From the NCBI RefSeq assembly GCF_006385705.1, contig NZ_VFRQ01000001.1:682001-746000 (forward strand): a DNA stretch of 64,000 bases, written 5' to 3'. Each line of letters begins with the position of its first letter. Position 1 is the stretch's first letter. The position numbers were made by a program, and so were the translations under genes. The notes beneath the pieces are model-generated. The model ran no database searches. It saw only the letters and a program-made list of their open reading frames with translations, and was not told the origin of the DNA. Shown here piece by piece: positions 62,720 to 64,000 of this stretch. The stretch is from Pontibacter mangrovi (GTDB taxonomy: Bacteria > Bacteroidota > Bacteroidia > Cytophagales > Hymenobacteraceae).

Positions 62720-62770
62720 TTCCGGACTTCCTAGTCCGGAACTACTGCTGCTGGGGATTTCCTAATCCCC
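62720..62770. repeat. Family C palindromes, copy group 3
   Basis: TCCGGACTTCCTAGTCCGGA within 62720-62741 and GGGGATTTCCTAATCCCC at 62753-62770, separated by CTACTGCTGCT. The same two units, in similar order, occur at 57970-58019. Confidence 0.8.
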
Positions 62771-62790
62771 GTTTCTGCAGTACCAGACAA

Positions 62791-62910
62791 AACCACCCCT
62801 GCCCCTCCTTGTCCAAGGAAGTAGTAATCAGCAGGTGTAAACCCACCCCTAGAGGGCTACGCTCGCTAGCTCAAAACTCGCGTTTTGGCTTGTCCTGAGG
62901 AGGGGAATTG
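62791..62910 (+). repeat. Dispersed repeat, family A, copy 5
   Basis: ACCACCCCTGCCCCTCCTTG, later CCCACCCCTAGAGGGCTACG, CTCGCTAG and finally CTGAGGAGGGGAATTG. It shares GGCTACGCTCGCTA-type sequence and the ends with copy 1 at 11921-11990. Confidence 0.75.
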
Positions 62911-63038
62911 AGCTGGAACTCCATAAGCTGAAGTTATCTTTTCTCATCCAAGTCTTTGGGTTGGGGCAGGGGCCTCATGTATTCTCCAAAACACAATACC
63001 CTGCCTTTGAGTAAGTATAAACTACTAAACAGAAGTTT

Positions 63039-63551
63039 ATGCAAGACAAAGACCATACTTCAGAAGAAGCTGCCACCACCGCCTCACGTGTGGCCGGAGC
63101 TATCGGCAAGGGCATAGTGGCCGGCTTAATCGGTACTGCCGTCATGACCATTGCCCAGATGATAGAGATGCAGATGAGCGGCCGCGAATCCAGCGACACG
63201 CCGTACAAGGCTGCCAAGAAAGTGTATGGCGTTAAGGCCGAAGACGAAGACGCGAAAGAAAACATCAACAACCTGATCCACTTTGCCTACGGCACCGCCT
63301 GGGGCATACCGCGGGCGCTGCTGGCAGAGTTCGGAGTAAGCGGGGCAACTGGCACCTTTGCGCACTTTGGCGCCGTGTGGGGTACTGAGCTAGCTGTGTT
63401 GCCGCAGTTGGGGATCATGAAGCCAGTAACTGACTGGAAGCCGAAGGCCATCAGCGAAGATATTGTGTTTCATACTGTCTATGCTGTTGCCACAGGCATG
63501 GTGGCCGACGCCCTGGTGCATTGGTCTGAAGAAACGGACATAGCGGAGTAG
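63039..63551 (+). CDS. Conserved membrane protein, possibly DUF1440/YagU-like
   Basis: 170 residues. A charged N-terminus (to about 15) is followed by three or four hydrophobic segments: GAIGKGIVAGLIGTAVMTIAQMIEM (about 20-44), NLIHFAYGTAWGIPRALLAEFG (about 80-101), ATGTFAHFGAVWGTELAVLPQLG and IVFHTVYAVATGMVADALVHW (about 143-163). Glycine- and histidine-containing helices of this kind resemble YagU/DUF1440 proteins, but the match is uncertain. No function can be given. Confidence 0.65.
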   Translation: MQDKDHTSEEAATTASRVAGAIGKGIVAGLIGTAVMTIAQMIEMQMSGRESSDTPYKAAKKVYGVKAEDEDAKENINNLIHFAYGTAWGIPRALLAEFGVSGATGTFAHFGAVWGTELAVLPQLGIMKPVTDWKPKAISEDIVFHTVYAVATGMVADALVHWSEETDIAE

Positions 63552-63676
63552 GCATCGCTGTGATTACTGATAAAGCGGTTTGTACCTGAAGCCCTCTTTT
63601 TTAGTATCATCTTACTTTTGAGATAGTATTGGCGGCTGTTTATGCTTTTATTTACAGTATAATCAACTGAACAAGT

Positions 63677-64000
63677 ATGGACCTGAAAAAAATTGCATGG
63701 GGGCTCTGCCTGCTGCTGGTCTCCTCCAGCAGCTTTGCCCAATCCGCCGACGTACCAAAGCCGGTAGCCAAAGCCCTGAAAAAAGTAACGCCCTCCGACA
63801 TTGAGCAGCACATTGCTTACCTGGCCGACGACAAACTGCTAGGCAGAAAGCCCGGTACACCCGGTTATCAAATGGCCGTAGATTACGTGACCGATCAGTT
63901 TAAAAAGTTAGCTGTTGCTCCTGCCGGAGAAAACGGTACATTCCTGCAAACAGTCCGCATACGCACCGCCCTCACCAGCCCCGATGCCAAACTGCAACTT
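63677..64000 (+). CDS. M28-family peptidase, N-terminal part (cut by window end)
   Basis: The first 108 residues of a secreted protein. Signal peptide to about residue 22 (SSSFAQ). The mature part has DIEQHIAYLADDKLLGRKPG followed by TPGYQMAVDYVTDQFKKLAVAPAG and GTFLQTVRI, the usual start of Bacteroidota M28 metallopeptidases that carry a PA domain. The zinc-binding residues lie beyond the window, so activity cannot be judged. Start ATG at 63677. Confidence 0.75.
   Translation, partial: MDLKKIAWGLCLLLVSSSSFAQSADVPKPVAKALKKVTPSDIEQHIAYLADDKLLGRKPGTPGYQMAVDYVTDQFKKLAVAPAGENGTFLQTVRIRTALTSPDAKLQL

Larger units (their letters stand above)
62669..63038. other. 370-base repeat-filled spacer after the radical SAM gene
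   Basis: No gene. It holds two family C palindromes (62720-62741 and 62753-62770) and family A copy 5 (62791-62910). An AAGTATA unit lies about 25 bases before the next ATG. Confidence 0.7.

Noticed and set aside
1..64000. tRNA, rRNA, riboswitch, integrase or transposase genes
   Set aside because: I looked for the usual conserved stretches and protein motifs and saw none; a small RNA could still be missed without computation.

Overview
The window comes from a member of the Bacteroidota, most likely a Cytophagales/Hymenobacteraceae species of the Pontibacter type. The grounds are a SusC/SusD outer-membrane pair, a TonB receptor with a carboxypeptidase-like N-domain, many lipoproteins with short LxxC-type signals, promoter boxes of the Bacteroidota type (TAnnTTTG, sometimes with TTTG about 20 bases upstream), few Shine-Dalgarno sites, and families typical of that group (STAS/SEC14-like proteins, DUF5117/DUF4953-type metalloprotease, sorbosone-dehydrogenase-like lipoprotein). 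The genus is inferred, not proven. I saw no rRNA, tRNA, transposase, phage gene or CRISPR array.

Layout. 0-5 kb: a cut-off lipoprotein, susD-like and susC-like genes (one minus-strand nutrient-uptake operon). 5.6-7.3 kb: ZIP metal transporter and a Mut7-C RNase protein. 7.5-11.8 kb: a tight minus-strand operon of YjjX-type NTPase, 5-oxoprolinase subunits PxpB, PxpC and PxpA, and a YcsG-like NRAMP homologue. 12-15.4 kb: M1 aminopeptidase lipoprotein and a GreA/GreB-type factor. 15.4-17.1 kb: two-lipoyl E2 acetyltransferase. 17.3-24 kb: histidine phosphatase, then a plus-strand menaquinone cluster (PaaI-type thioesterase, MenF, MenD, two DoxX-like membrane proteins, MenE-type ligase). 24-26.4 kb: beta-propeller lipoprotein, DUF1835 protein and a small secreted protein. 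26.4-31 kb: histidine-degradation genes hutG, hutI and hutU (hutH is not here). 31-36 kb: methyltransferase, SMP-30 lactonase, cytochrome c lipoprotein and a large secreted zinc protease. 36-38.5 kb: two STAS/SEC14-like proteins around a universal stress protein. 38.6-40.8 kb: two tandem, diverged RluB/RluF-type pseudouridine synthases. 41-48.6 kb: pirin, cysteine synthase, DJ-1/PfpI protein, sorbosone-dehydrogenase-like lipoprotein, SDR enzyme, DNA polymerase IV and an alpha/beta hydrolase.

48.9-62.7 kb is the most unusual region. On the minus strand are a FAD oxidoreductase, a membrane polyferredoxin, a processive GT2 glycosyltransferase and a small, apparently frameshifted protein. Diverging from them on the plus strand are a DUF2064/TIGR04282-type transferase, a TonB-dependent receptor, a complete YnjBCD-like ABC importer (binding lipoprotein, two permeases, ATPase) and a radical SAM protein whose start overlaps the ATPase stop. 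This looks like an uptake-and-modification locus for an unidentified solute. The window ends with a small membrane protein and the start of an M28-type peptidase.

Two things run across the whole window. (1) The hexamer AAGTAT / ATACTT, usually as AAGTATA or AAGTATG, is far more common than composition predicts, inside genes and between them, but is scarce in susC and absent by eye from the E2 gene. (2) Intergenic spaces carry several families of dispersed palindromic repeats, including a composite repeat present in two copies with the same internal order.
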